A DNA stretch of 64,000 nt from Cytophagales bacterium CG12_big_fil_rev_8_21_14_0_65_40_12 (GCA_002786855.1 PCUU01000075.1:1-64000), one strand, 5' to 3'. Numbered from the stretch's first letter, positions 34,363 to 42,912 are shown. The notes: generated by a model not told the origin, from the letters alone. Made by a program: numbers and translations.

Positions 34363-35589
34363 ATGAGAAACAACCTGTTTTATCTTCTGATATATCTTTT
34401 GATATTTACTTCTTGCAATTCAAATAAGTCCAATAGAAACCAATATTTTGAAACAGACTTTTTGAAGAGTTTAGATGAACAAGTTCTACGGTTGGACAGT
34501 ATCAGTCTAAGCGATAGCGATAATTATTTTAACCTATTTATAGATACGGATCAAATTGGTCAAAATAAAATTTTGGCGTCACAAGTTCCTAATCTAAGTT
34601 TTTACCTACTTGATAGTTTAGGAAATGTAGAGATGAAAGTTGCTCAAAAAGGGCAAGGGCCAGGTCTTTTAGGCAATGTTCAATTTGCAAATGGCACTTT
34701 GGGAGATTCTGGTCGGATTTATATTTTGACATCAGGTAATACCTATCAACTCTTTGTATTTGATGCACTCGGAGGATTTATTAAGAGTTTTCCGCTATTC
34801 AAATTTTTGTCAGACGTATTTTTTCCTGTAACGAATTCCTCCTTTGAAGTAATAGAAAAAGAAGACGACACTGTACTTGTTACTTTTAGTACGGGTAGTA
34901 CTTTATATGCACATGAAAGCAAAGAATATTTCGAGAACGCTACAGGAGTGGCGCAATTTACAATCGACATGGACAGCTTAAAGGTAACGGGGTATAAAGC
35001 AAAGCTACCTTTAATCCAATTGCCAGAGATACAGGAGGCTCTAAAGGATGAAGGGTTTTATTGGGAAGATGCATATCCCATATTTGATTATGAAAATGGG
35101 CTGTTTTATTTGACATACGCCTTTAGTAGAGAATTATTCGTCTACGATCAACAATTTAATTTAATAGACACCATCGACCTGAAAACCCTAAAATCCATTC
35201 CTAATCGGAATTTTGTTCAAAAAATAGGGTCGAATGATGATGAATTCCTTGTGCGTGCTATTAATACAATGCGAAGACGTAATGAAAATAGGAACATTCA
35301 ACGGATCAGTGTGAAAGGAAATAAGGTAGTGCTTCAATTCACAGAGATATTAAAGGAAGGCTCTTATGAGTTGCCAAGTAACAAGAATTTGGGGGTTCCT
35401 AAAAAAGTGTCTGACCGGATATTAAATCACGCTTTGTTCAAAGATTTAAAGACGAATGAAGAGCGGTTTATAACGTTTCCAGAAGATCATTACTCGGTTT
35501 TCATGACTGATCACCAAGATTTTTTGGTTCATGTCATACCCAGAGAAAGAGAGGAAGTATTTTTGTTAAAGTACAGATTGAAGAAATGA
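34363..35589 (+). CDS. Beta-propeller lipoprotein (DUF4221 / 6-bladed propeller-like)
   Basis: This 408-residue lipoprotein has a lipobox at Cys18 ('LIFTSC'). The mature part shows repeating beta segments with 'KGQGPGLLGNV', 'GRIYILTSGNTYQLFVFD', 'ENGLFYLTYAFSRELFVYD' and 'DDEFLVRAIN', as in the Bacteroidetes 6-bladed propeller/DUF4221 group. Family function is not established. It ends in an ATGA four-base overlap with the next gene, showing tight coupling. Together with the upstream microprotein and downstream CxxC lipoprotein it forms a three-gene locus. Confidence 0.75.
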   Translation: MRNNLFYLLIYLLIFTSCNSNKSNRNQYFETDFLKSLDEQVLRLDSISLSDSDNYFNLFIDTDQIGQNKILASQVPNLSFYLLDSLGNVEMKVAQKGQGPGLLGNVQFANGTLGDSGRIYILTSGNTYQLFVFDALGGFIKSFPLFKFLSDVFFPVTNSSFEVIEKEDDTVLVTFSTGSTLYAHESKEYFENATGVAQFTIDMDSLKVTGYKAKLPLIQLPEIQEALKDEGFYWEDAYPIFDYENGLFYLTYAFSRELFVYDQQFNLIDTIDLKTLKSIPNRNFVQKIGSNDDEFLVRAINTMRRRNENRNIQRISVKGNKVVLQFTEILKEGSYELPSNKNLGVPKKVSDRILNHALFKDLKTNEERFITFPEDHYSVFMTDHQDFLVHVIPREREEVFLLKYRLKK

Positions 35590-35987
35590 AGAGGATCAAC
35601 TACCTAATTCTGATAGCCTTAGTTTCATGTAATCCTACGAAAAACAATTTTGGTAATGTTGAGAAAGTTGTTCATGAAGTTCTTTCAATGAACTGCAAAG
35701 CTGACATTGTTTATGTTTTTGATGAATTTACATGTGGAGTCTGTTTTGACAATCTTGTAAATAGCGCTTCTCAGATCAATGATGATTATTGGGTTTTGTA
35801 TGCAACAGAAGATACCAAAAATTTCAGTTATGAAAACTGTCAACTATTAGGTTATATTGATAAATCAAAGGTTTTACCAATCGAATACTCCATAATTAGA
35901 GATTTACGGGAGCTTACCTCAACATACAAAGGCAATTATCAACTAGTGTTTTCAGGTTGTGACCTGCAAGAAATCAAACCACTGTGA
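35586..35987 (+). CDS. CxxC lipoprotein, possible thioredoxin-like partner
   Basis: This 133-residue protein has a lipobox at Cys15 ('LIALVSC') and a CGVC motif at Cys50-Cys53 in 'VYVFDEFTCGVCFDNLV'. The motif follows a hydrophobic strand, as in thioredoxin folds. The C-terminal region lacks a clear cis-Pro motif, so the fold is a suggestion only. Translation is coupled to the propeller gene by a four-base overlap. Two cysteines in the co-located microprotein make a redox partner attractive, but this is inference. Confidence 0.65.
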   Translation: MKRINYLILIALVSCNPTKNNFGNVEKVVHEVLSMNCKADIVYVFDEFTCGVCFDNLVNSASQINDDYWVLYATEDTKNFSYENCQLLGYIDKSKVLPIEYSIIRDLRELTSTYKGNYQLVFSGCDLQEIKPL

Positions 35988-36003
35988 GCCATTTTGGGCG
36001 AAA

Positions 36004-36078
36004 CCGAAAGAGTCCTTTTGTTGTAAAATATGTTCTTTTCAGGCCGATTAGTTGCGTCACTCGGCAAAGCCGAGCGAC
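36004..36078 (+). repeat. Imperfect direct repeat, right copy
   Basis: This is the same orientation and layout as 33866-33941: a shared CCGAAAGAGTCC start and a CTCGGC-AAA-GCCGAG stem-loop near the end (here perfect). Confidence 0.75.
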
Positions 36079-36271
36079 TGCTGGCAGTCTCTGGTAGTGA
36101 GATGGGGATTCCCAGTTAAACTGGGAATGACGCTCCGAAATGCTTATGAGGTCAAGAATTGCCAATGCTCATTATACAAATCGTCCCGAAAAAATCTTTC
36201 AGCTTGCTATGAAGACTAAAACGATTCCTTCGGGACGATCTAGGTTAGTAAACACCCTTTCGGGCGAAATC
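36079..36271. repeat. Hairpin-rich intergenic sequence
   Basis: A perfect 10-pair hairpin (ATTCCCAGTT at 36108-36117 and AACTGGGAAT at 36119-36128) is followed by an 11-base inverted repeat (36180-36190 and 36229-36239) with a 38-base loop. A TTTCG/CGAAA hairpin lies at 36258-36269, just after the FKBP stop. No gene is visible. These look like dispersed intergenic repeats. Confidence 0.6.
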
Positions 36272-36937
36272 TTAATTAAAGGAAAGTAACTCTACTTCAA
36301 AAACCAATGCCGCATTTGGAGGAATTACCCCACGAAGACCTCTCGGGCCATAAGCCAAATCAGAAGGAATGTAAAGTTCGATTTTACCACCAACTTTCAT
36401 TAACTGAAGTCCTTCAGTCCATCCTGGAATTACCTGGTTTAAACCAAATGAAATAGGCTCTCCACCAACAGAACTCTCGAAGACAGTGCCATCAGTTAAT
36501 TTTCCTGTATAGTGAGCTATAACGATATTGCTTCCGGTGGGTGAAGCACCTGTACCTTCAACGATATGCTTGTATTGTAAGCCACTTGCCGTAACCTGAA
36601 CACCTTCTTTTTTAGCGTTTTCGGCCAAAAAGTTTACTCCTTCTTTTTTCGAATCTTCCATTGCTTTTTGTTCTTCTGCGAATAATACTTCTTGACACTG
36701 CTCTGCGGTTAATTGTGCCTTATTTTCTAAAGCTTCTTTAACAGCCGCAGCTACAACATTAGGATCTAAGTCTTTATTTTGTTGTTTTAACATTTCGGCA
36801 ATTTGTACTCCATAAGCATAGCTTACACTGTCCATTTGTGTTTTCATTTTAGCCATTGGAATGGTATCTGATGCTTCAGTGCAAGCCAGTGCAAATACAA
36901 ATACTGCCACAAAGGCGATTGCAAGTAATTTCTTCAT
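36272..36937 (-). CDS. FKBP-type peptidyl-prolyl isomerase lipoprotein
   Basis: This 221-residue envelope foldase has a lipobox at Cys19 ('VFVFALAC'), an FKBP N-terminal helical dimerisation domain (about 28-110, including '[15 protein letters not shown]') and a C-terminal FKBP domain (about 115-221). The FKBP domain has '[18 protein letters not shown]', '[17 protein letters not shown]' and '[23 protein letters not shown]'. It resembles FkpA and Mip. A TACCTTTG promoter box lies 24 bases upstream. Confidence 0.93.
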   Translation of the reverse strand: MKKLLAIAFVAVFVFALACTEASDTIPMAKMKTQMDSVSYAYGVQIAEMLKQQNKDLDPNVVAAAVKEALENKAQLTAEQCQEVLFAEEQKAMEDSKKEGVNFLAENAKKEGVQVTASGLQYKHIVEGTGASPTGSNIVIAHYTGKLTDGTVFESSVGGEPISFGLNQVIPGWTEGLQLMKVGGKIELYIPSDLAYGPRGLRGVIPPNAALVFEVELLSFN

Positions 36938-36960
36938 AATAAGTTTGGTTAATTTTTGCG

Positions 36961-36968
36961 CAAAGGTA
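36961..36968 (-). promoter_or_regulatory. -7 promoter box of the FKBP gene
   Basis: On the minus strand the sequence is TACCTTTG, an exact TAnnTTTG match 23 bases before the ATG. No TTG is seen at the -33 distance. Confidence 0.5.
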
Positions 36969-37008
36969 TAAATAATTTAAAAGTCTGTGCGCTCCTTAAC
37001 TGGCCAGA

Positions 37009-37434
37009 TTATCTAGTTTGAAAAAGCTGCTCTACCCTCGTTTTTAGTTCTGGTAAGGCAAGGCGTGGCTCGGTGAAGTCTATATCGTTTACCTGCCAAT
37101 AGGTGATCTTATTAGCCCAATCCGGATATTGCTCTTCCATCAAAGGCCGGTGTTCTCTTTCGCAAAGTGCAATCACTTTTGGAGTGCTAATTAGATGGAT
37201 TTCCTCCAATTGTGAAGGAAATCTTTGTAGGTCAAAAGGAATATTGAGGTCATTTAAGAAGGCAATCGTATGTACAGAAAGAGGGCCTTCGGTTAAGCCT
37301 TTATCGGCCAGTAATCCTTTGGAATCTGCCATTTTGGATTGGCTGATATGATTAAAATACATTTCGCAAAAGCGACTTCGGTAATAGTTGCCAGTACATA
37401 TAAAGAGGACTTCAGTGCGGTTCTTTTTCATCAC
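37009..37434 (-). CDS. Low-molecular-weight protein tyrosine phosphatase-like protein
   Basis: This 141-residue cytoplasmic protein opens with 'EVLFICTGNYYRSR', which holds the CX5R phosphatase P-loop (Cys13 to Arg19). The fold family includes tyrosine phosphatases and arsenate reductases. The usual C-terminal Asp-Pro general-acid motif is not obvious; 'VNDIDFTEP' is the nearest candidate. Enzymatic activity is therefore probable but not certain. Two adjacent ATGs at 37434 and 37431 both serve as starts. Confidence 0.78.
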   Translation of the reverse strand: MMKKNRTEVLFICTGNYYRSRFCEMYFNHISQSKMADSKGLLADKGLTEGPLSVHTIAFLNDLNIPFDLQRFPSQLEEIHLISTPKVIALCEREHRPLMEEQYPDWANKITYWQVNDIDFTEPRLALPELKTRVEQLFQTR

Positions 37435-37451
37435 CTAAAAGAAATAAAAAA

Positions 37452-37476
37452 GGGCATCGCTTCCGATACCCTTTTT
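37452..37476 (-). terminator. Terminator of the SYLF gene
   Basis: GGGCATCG (37452-37459) pairs with CGATACCC (37464-37471) around a CTTC loop. A and T runs flank both sides, so it could act in both directions. It lies 29 bases after the SYLF stop. Confidence 0.8.
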
Positions 37477-37499
37477 GTTATTTCTATTGAGCGAAAATA

Positions 37500-38042
37500 T
37501 TATTTCATTTCGCTTTCGGGTACAAATTTGAATTTTTGGCCACCTACCGAGGCTTCGTACATCAAACCACCTTTGGCTTGGGTGAATACCGCTACACCAT
37601 CTGTGTATTTTGCATCTGCAGAAATGCCCGATTTTAAGGCTACGGCCGAAGCTTGCGCGGCAAATTGATACTTGTTGTTGATAAAGCGATTGAAGCTATC
37701 GGCATTTTCGAAAAAGATGATTTCACTGTATTCTTGACCTCCAAATTGAAAGCCCACGGTGATTTGCGTCATGTTCGAGCCACCAACCCTCTGGCCTTGT
37801 TTGTACACAATCCCTTTGCCACCAGCACCACCAATGCCTATCGCACCTTTGCCGATGGAAGGAAAAACGGCATATCCAAAAGAATTATTGAAGAAGCTGT
37901 CTAAGCTACTGTCTGTTTTTTTGAATTGTATGATTGTTTTTTGTGCCTTCTTAGTGTCGTATTTTTCTTTTTTTTGAGCGAAAGCTTGAGTTGAAAAAAG
38001 GAGTCCAATGGCAAGGACCGAGGTTATAATAGATTTCATCAT
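37500..38042 (-). CDS. SYLF-domain (YSC84-like) exported protein
   Basis: This 180-residue protein has a signal peptide ('VLAIGLLFSTQAFAQ') and a SYLF domain with 'GYAVFPSIGKGAIGIGGAGGKG', which I cite only by position (about 55-76), then 'VGFQFGGQEYSEIIFFE' and 'GVAVFTQAKGGLMYEASVGG'. SYLF domains bind phospholipids in eukaryotes; in bacteria the role is unclear. It has its own terminator and an upstream 60-base gap. Confidence 0.88.
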   Translation of the reverse strand: MMKSIITSVLAIGLLFSTQAFAQKKEKYDTKKAQKTIIQFKKTDSSLDSFFNNSFGYAVFPSIGKGAIGIGGAGGKGIVYKQGQRVGGSNMTQITVGFQFGGQEYSEIIFFENADSFNRFINNKYQFAAQASAVALKSGISADAKYTDGVAVFTQAKGGLMYEASVGGQKFKFVPESEMK

Positions 38043-38102
38043 TGTGTATTTTGTTTGTGACGGGTTTTGATCAATTGTCGTTCCAAAATGGCTTACGGAT
38101 TA

Positions 38103-38744
38103 TTATTTTCTTCGATAATGATCTTCGCCTTCTTTTGGTAAGATTTCTAATACATTGGCTAAAACTAATCGGATTAAAGTACGAGAAGCAACGAATTTGG
38201 AGATTTTGGCTGCTTTAGAAAAGTCTAATAAAGTGGTGTATTGTTGCTCATCGAGTAATTTCATCAGCATTTGCTCTTTTTCACCAAAGGTAAATTGGAT
38301 ATCTTTTTCTCTGCAGCGCCTCCTCAAAATCTCGCGCATTTCTTTGCTGGCTTGCAGGCTTTGGTGGCCATTTCTTACATAGGCCTTTCCCTCCTTTGTT
38401 TCGGGTGTATTTCTCAAATAGAGAGGTCTTTTTTCACTTTTAGGAATCTCGAAAATGGCCAAACCCTTTTTATCGTTGATTTTGATGACTTGAGTTTGGT
38501 AAGTCAAACGGGGCTTGATCAGCTTTTCGATAGTGGCTTCCATCACGAAAACCTCACCTTCGATATCACGAGTACCTGATACGGTTCCGTCATCGTCAAC
38601 ACCGAGTAAAAGCAAACCGCCATCGGTATTGGCAAAGGCTACCAATTCTTTGGCGATTTTCTCGGGAAAGTTGGCCTTTTTCTTAAATTCTAAGTGAAGG
38701 CCTTCTCCTTGAGCCGTCAGCTTTTTGAGTTGAAGAAGGTCCAT
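38103..38744 (-). CDS. AlbA_2-domain protein with C-terminal winged-helix region
   Basis: This 213-residue protein has an N-terminal AlbA_2 (Schlafen-type) domain, with 'EGLHLEFKKKA', 'ELVAFANTDGGLLLLGVDDDG' (about 34-54) and 'KAYVRNGHQS'. A C-terminal region (about 150-213) is probably a winged helix. Such proteins are often called putative transcriptional regulators or RNA/DNA-binding proteins. It lies 24 bases below the AAA ATPase gene on the same strand but also has its own exact -7 box, so it may be made both from the operon and alone. Confidence 0.82.
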   Translation of the reverse strand: MDLLQLKKLTAQGEGLHLEFKKKANFPEKIAKELVAFANTDGGLLLLGVDDDGTVSGTRDIEGEVFVMEATIEKLIKPRLTYQTQVIKINDKKGLAIFEIPKSEKRPLYLRNTPETKEGKAYVRNGHQSLQASKEMREILRRRCREKDIQFTFGEKEQMLMKLLDEQQYTTLLDFSKAAKISKFVASRTLIRLVLANVLEILPKEGEDHYRRK

Positions 38745-38751
38745 AATGTGG

Positions 38752-38759
38752 CAAAGATA
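38752..38759 (-). promoter_or_regulatory. -7 promoter box of the AlbA_2 gene
   Basis: The minus strand reads TATCTTTG, an exact TAnnTTTG match, seven bases before the ATG. A TTG lies 15 bases upstream, shorter than the usual spacing. The transcript would have almost no leader. Confidence 0.45.
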
Positions 38760-38768
38760 ATAGCTTCT

Positions 38769-40298
38769 TTATTCCAAATCGTCTTCGTCAAAATCACCGA
38801 TGTTATCCAAAGAGAACATGCTGCTTAAAAGATCTTTGAATCGAGTGCCTGTGTCCAAGGCTGATTTGCTCAATTTACTATATTCCGCCAGGCCGTGAAG
38901 TACAAATTCCATCAAGAATAAATGCTCATGCTTTGATTTTTTAGGATGAAGCCCCATCACCAAATCAGATAGCCCTGGAATTGACATTAAGGCTTTTTCG
39001 TAAGTTTCATTCGAAAGATCGTTCAGTAAGTCGACTGTAAAACCTTCTCCAAACCAGCTAATGATAGGTTTATAAGGGTTTTTAGCCCTTTCTACTTTGT
39101 CTTTTTTCTTGTCGTCTGGATTAGGAAAATAGTTGAGGAACTGAGTGCGAATGGCCTTGCCAATTAGGTTGTTGGCCACAATTCCCGGCCCTTCTTGCTC
39201 ACCTTCATAAACCAACTCTACCTTACCTGTAATGGCTGGAATTACCCCAACAAAGTCAGAAACTCTGATAAAGGTTTGGCTTTCACCATTGATTAATGTT
39301 CTTCTTTCTGCTGCGCTCAAAAGGTTTTCGTAAGCAGAGATTGTCAAACGAGCGGAAACACCACTTTTCTCATCAACATACTCACTGTCTCGGGCTTCAA
39401 TGGCCACCTGCTCGATTAAATCTTGAGCAATATCGTTGATCACCACTTTCTGCTTTTGAGCCTCTTTAATGTCGGCTTCCTGCACGGTAATTTGTTTTCC
39501 GATTTCGAGCGTTTTCGGATAATGAGTTATGATTTGGCTGTCAATCCTATCTTTCAATGGGGTTACGATGCTGCCTCGATTAGTATAATCTTCTGGGTTG
39601 GCCGTAAACACGAATTGAATGTCCAAAGGCAATCTCAATTTGAAACCACGAATTTGAATGTCGCCTTCTTGCAAAATATTGAAAAGGGCTACTTGAATTC
39701 TGGCTTGCAAATCTGGCAGTTCGTTGATCACGAATAAACCTCTATGAGATCTTGGCACTAAGCCATAATGAATCACGCGCTCATCGGAATAAGCCAATTT
39801 TAACGAGGCCGCTTTGATGGGGTCAACGTCACCAATTAAATCGGCAATAGAAACATCAGGGGTGGCCAATTTTTCGGCATATCGATCGCTTCTGTTCATC
39901 CATGAAATGGGAGTATCGTCTCCTAATTCCTTGATTTTTTCAAAGCCATATTTGGTAATTGGGTTCAGTGGATCATCATTTAATTCTGAACCTTCAATCA
40001 CGGGAACGTATTCATCCAAAAGCAATGTCATTTGACGAGCAATCCTTGTTTTTGCTTGGCCACGAAGTCCCAAAAGGTTCATGTTGTGCTTGGACAGAAT
40101 GGCGCGTTCCACATCTGGAATTACGGTGTCTTCATAACCCCAAATGCCCTCGAAAGTAGGTTCCTTGTTCACCAGTTTCTTAATCAAGTTGTCTCTCAAT
40201 TCATCCTTCACGGATTTGCTTTGATAGCCAGCCTTCTTCAATCCACCGAGTGTATTTATTTTTAATAATTGATCAGAGGTCAATTCGTAGTAGTTCAT
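38769..40298 (-). CDS. AAA+ ATPase, magnesium-chelatase subunit I/MoxR-like
   Basis: This 509-residue ATPase has a Walker A 'GLRGQAKT' (77-84) and ChlI/MoxR-type features 'GLFVINELPDLQARIQVALFN' (given here by its position, ~195-215) and 'FVFTANPEDYTNRGSIVTPLKDRID'-like sensor 1 region (about 240-262). There is no chlorophyll or B12 synthesis context, so a true metal chelatase is unlikely. Its start is two bases from the stop of the upstream VWA gene, so the two proteins almost certainly act together as an AAA-VWA pair. Such pairs serve as chaperones in metal-cofactor insertion or remodelling; the target here is unknown. Confidence 0.87.
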   Translation of the reverse strand: MNYYELTSDQLLKINTLGGLKKAGYQSKSVKDELRDNLIKKLVNKEPTFEGIWGYEDTVIPDVERAILSKHNMNLLGLRGQAKTRIARQMTLLLDEYVPVIEGSELNDDPLNPITKYGFEKIKELGDDTPISWMNRSDRYAEKLATPDVSIADLIGDVDPIKAASLKLAYSDERVIHYGLVPRSHRGLFVINELPDLQARIQVALFNILQEGDIQIRGFKLRLPLDIQFVFTANPEDYTNRGSIVTPLKDRIDSQIITHYPKTLEIGKQITVQEADIKEAQKQKVVINDIAQDLIEQVAIEARDSEYVDEKSGVSARLTISAYENLLSAAERRTLINGESQTFIRVSDFVGVIPAITGKVELVYEGEQEGPGIVANNLIGKAIRTQFLNYFPNPDDKKKDKVERAKNPYKPIISWFGEGFTVDLLNDLSNETYEKALMSIPGLSDLVMGLHPKKSKHEHLFLMEFVLHGLAEYSKLSKSALDTGTRFKDLLSSMFSLDNIGDFDEDDLE

Positions 40299-40300
40299 AT

Positions 40301-41398
40301 TTAAAATCGTTTTCTGCGATTACGTTTAAAGTCTTCAAAAATAACATGGCCCAATCCCTTCAAGCTGCTGTAATAGGCGTTCCCATTATTGGCGGCAGTA
40401 AATTCTTTGACGAATTCTTTTAAGTATGGGTCCGAGGCAATCATAAAGGTGGTAACAGGAATATGCAACCTTCTGCATTGCGTTGCCAAGTTTAGGGTTT
40501 TGGTCAAGATTTTTGGGTCGAGTCCAAAGGCGTTTTTATAATATTTGATCCCCACTTTCATACAGGTTGGCTTGCCATCGGTAATCATGAAAATCTGCTT
40601 GTTTGCATTTTTTCTTCGCCTTAAAATATCCATGGCGAGCTCTAAACCTGCAATTGTATTGGTATGGTAAGGCCCAACTTGTAAATAGGGCAAATCTTTG
40701 ATTTCAATTTGCCAAGCGTCATTCCCAAAAACGATAACATCTAGCGTGTCTTTTGGGTATTTGGTTTTGATCAACTCTGCCAGGGCCATTGCCACTTTTT
40801 TGGCTGGAGTAATTCGGTCTTCACCATAAAGGATCATGGAGTGCGAAATATCAAGCATCAATACCGTGGAGGTTTGTGTTTTGTATTCCGTTTCGATTAC
40901 CTCAAGATCATCTTCGGTGAGCATAAACTCACCAGATCCGTGATTGATTTGGGCGTTGCGAATAGAATCAGTCATTGCGATTTGCTGCAAGGCATCACCA
41001 AACTCAAAAGGCCGTCTGTCCGTGCCTGTTTCGTCTCCTTGGCCAGTAAAATTGGTTTTATGTTGGCCTTTTCCTGTTTTTTTAAGCTTCCCGAAAATCT
41101 CTTCTAAGGAAGATTTTCTAATCTCTTGCCCTGTTTTATCCGTGACTTGAAATTTACCGTCAGCATTTTGTTCTGTCAAATATCCCTTTTCTTTCAGGTC
41201 ATCAATAAAATCCCCGATGCCATAAGAGCCGTCTGTAATATTGTATTGCTTATCAAGGTTGGTCAACCAACTCAGGGCTTCTCCCGCATCTCCGCCAGTA
41301 ATGCTAACCAGCTGCAAAAAAATATTGAGCAGGTTATCGAATGCCGATTGACCAGCGCTCTTCGGGGGGACATATTTCGAAAATCTAAATCCTTTCAA
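40301..41398 (-). CDS. VWA-domain partner of the AAA+ ATPase
   Basis: This 365-residue protein has an N-terminal helical region and a C-terminal von Willebrand A domain. The MIDAS motif is Asp183-Ile-Ser185-His-Ser187 in 'VLMLDISHSMIL', and 'MITDGKPTCM' completes the metal site. The start is a TTG at 41398 by frame; no ATG exists nearby, so an upstream alternative start is possible. The neighbouring AAA ATPase gene follows after two bases. Confidence 0.85.
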   Translation of the reverse strand: MKGFRFSKYVPPKSAGQSAFDNLLNIFLQLVSITGGDAGEALSWLTNLDKQYNITDGSYGIGDFIDDLKEKGYLTEQNADGKFQVTDKTGQEIRKSSLEEIFGKLKKTGKGQHKTNFTGQGDETGTDRRPFEFGDALQQIAMTDSIRNAQINHGSGEFMLTEDDLEVIETEYKTQTSTVLMLDISHSMILYGEDRITPAKKVAMALAELIKTKYPKDTLDVIVFGNDAWQIEIKDLPYLQVGPYHTNTIAGLELAMDILRRRKNANKQIFMITDGKPTCMKVGIKYYKNAFGLDPKILTKTLNLATQCRRLHIPVTTFMIASDPYLKEFVKEFTAANNGNAYYSSLKGLGHVIFEDFKRNRRKRF

Positions 41399-41627
41399 TG
41401 TATTGAACTTATTAATGGGCTTTCTTGAAAATTAAGTCACGCTGGCCGCATCTTTTTAGCGAGTGTCATCACAACGCAATGAGTTTGAAATTGGTTTAGT
41501 GAAATCTGTTTTCTTTTAATAGTCACGCTACCCGATGAAATTCGTCATGTTTCTCCGCTCTTCTCTAAATATGCATTGAATAAGTTTTAGAATCCATAGC
41601 TTCTTTAAATTCTTACAAAAGCGTTAT

Positions 41628-41656
41628 TTGTAATTGCCTGATTTTCTGTATCTTTT
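41628..41656 (+). promoter_or_regulatory. Candidate promoter of the small lipoprotein gene
   Basis: TTG (41628-41630) and TATCTTTT (41649-41656, one mismatch from TAnnTTTG) are 18 bases apart, near the Bacteroidota sigma-A spacing. The ATG follows 15 bases later. The rest of the 273-base gap (41399-41671) shows no other feature. Confidence 0.4.
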
Positions 41657-41671
41657 CTCAATTTTTTTGAA

Positions 41672-42118
41672 ATGACAACTTACTTTAAATTACTGTTGGT
41701 CACTTTTCTATTAGCACTAACGGCTTGCACATCTCCCAATAACAAAAATTTGATTATAGGTGAATGGACTAATGAGTCAATGAAGGTTTTTATTGACCAT
41801 GGTACCTCCGAAGAGCAAGTATTTGATGTGCCCAAGGGAAAGTGGGAGGAGATTTTACTAATTCAACCTATTCTGACCACCTACACAGCCGAAGGAGTTT
41901 ATAGCTCAGTTTATAAGGACTTGGAGGGGGAAGTGATTAACACTTCAAATGGCTTTTGGGACGTAAAGGGAGACTCTCTTTATCTGACCGAGAATGGAGT
42001 TGAGACGGCTTATCATTTTAACTGGATGCAAGGAAGGGCCGAGTTTAAAGGGTATTTAGATTGGGATAGCGATGGGGTGGCCGATGACCTTTATACTGGG
42101 GTTCAGATCAAACATTGA
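41672..42118 (+). CDS. Small lipocalin-like lipoprotein
   Basis: This 148-residue lipoprotein has a lipobox at Cys19 ('LLALTAC'). The mature part begins 'LIIGEWTNESMKV' and is rich in alternating strands ('GFWDVKGDSLYLTENG', 'YHFNWMQGRAEFKGYLDWD'), as in short lipocalin-like proteins of Bacteroidetes. Ligand and role are unknown. The DUF1761 gene follows after 24 bases. Confidence 0.75.
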   Translation: MTTYFKLLLVTFLLALTACTSPNNKNLIIGEWTNESMKVFIDHGTSEEQVFDVPKGKWEEILLIQPILTTYTAEGVYSSVYKDLEGEVINTSNGFWDVKGDSLYLTENGVETAYHFNWMQGRAEFKGYLDWDSDGVADDLYTGVQIKH

Positions 42119-42142
42119 ATTTTTTAACCAAAACAATAGACT

Positions 42143-42559
42143 ATGGATTTATCAACTATTAATTGGCTGGCAGTAGTAGTAGCTGCAGTCGCATTTTTTG
42201 CACTAGGTGCAATTTGGTATGGACCTCTTTTTGGCAAAGCTTGGCAAAAGGGTGTAGGCCTTTCAGATGAAGAAATAAAAGGCGCAAATATGGGAAAGCT
42301 CTTTGGCTCAGCTTTCATAATGGCTTTAATTGTCTCTTTTGGTATGGCAATGTTCTTTTTTGGCTTTGGGCCAAATCCTGATATGAATGCAGGCATGGGT
42401 GCTATGTACGGAATTATGACCGGGATTTTCTTCATATTCCCTTCTACAGCAATGAACTATCTCTTTGCACGTAAGTCAGCAACGCTTATTGCAATAGACT
42501 CTTGTTATCACATTGTGGCCTACACTTTAGTAGGTGTTATTTTAGGGGCTTGGCAGTAA
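42143..42559 (+). CDS. DUF1761 inner membrane protein
   Basis: This 138-residue protein has four hydrophobic helices. It starts 'INWLAVVVAAVAFFALGAIW' and has 'YGPLFGKAWQKG', typical of DUF1761. The function of the family is unknown. A strong terminator follows 50 bases downstream. Confidence 0.85.
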   Translation: MDLSTINWLAVVVAAVAFFALGAIWYGPLFGKAWQKGVGLSDEEIKGANMGKLFGSAFIMALIVSFGMAMFFFGFGPNPDMNAGMGAMYGIMTGIFFIFPSTAMNYLFARKSATLIAIDSCYHIVAYTLVGVILGAWQ

Positions 42560-42610
42560 GCTTTGAAATAAAGCCAAAAATTAATTGTAAAGTATTTCAA
42601 ACAATTTTTT

Positions 42611-42661
42611 AACCTGTTCGTCTTTATGTTGGTTAATCGACATAGAGAGACAGGTTTTTTT
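42611..42661 (+). terminator. Terminator after the DUF1761 gene
   Basis: AACCTGT (42611-42617) pairs with ACAGGTT (42650-42656), with an inner stem of TCTTTATGT against ACATAGAGA. A run of seven T bases follows. Confidence 0.85.
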
Positions 42662-42744
42662 ATTGAAACTAATTTTCTGTAATCCAATCCGTTAAGGAAC
42701 TTTGTTGATTGAATTTTTATTTAACAGTGGTCAGTTATTCAAAA

Positions 42745-42912
42745 ATGAAAACAAGAAACTCAAAATCATCATCTGTTGCCTATCGTCAAGGCTGGCAGAT
42801 AGCTCAAGCAGACATCGAAATGTTCAATCAAATCAATAATCGATTGAAATCGATTAGAGCAATCAACAAACTAAAAAGGGGAGAACTCTTTTTAGAAGTG
42901 ATTGAAAGCTAA
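42745..42912 (+). CDS. Small basic hypothetical protein
   Basis: From the ATG at 42745 this encodes 55 residues beginning 'MKTRNSKSSSVAYRQGWQIA'; a TTG at 42709 would add 12. It is basic, helical ('DIEMFNQINNRLKSIRAINKL') and lacks a signal peptide. No family is recognised. It lies between a terminator and a convergent gene, so it needs its own promoter. It may be a DNA- or RNA-associated small protein, but this is a guess. Confidence 0.5.
   Translation: MKTRNSKSSSVAYRQGWQIAQADIEMFNQINNRLKSIRAINKLKRGELFLEVIES

Noticed and set aside
38769-40298. Magnesium chelatase subunit of chlorophyll or cobaltochelatase of B12 synthesis
   Set aside because: No large chelatase subunit or tetrapyrrole gene is nearby. 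The btu operon is for uptake, is transcribed separately and lies 5 kb away.
38769-41398. AAA ATPase/VWA/AlbA_2 as a phage defence system
   Set aside because: The parts can occur in defence systems, but no effector nuclease, protease or recognisable defence gene is present. Similar AAA-VWA pairs are common housekeeping chaperones.
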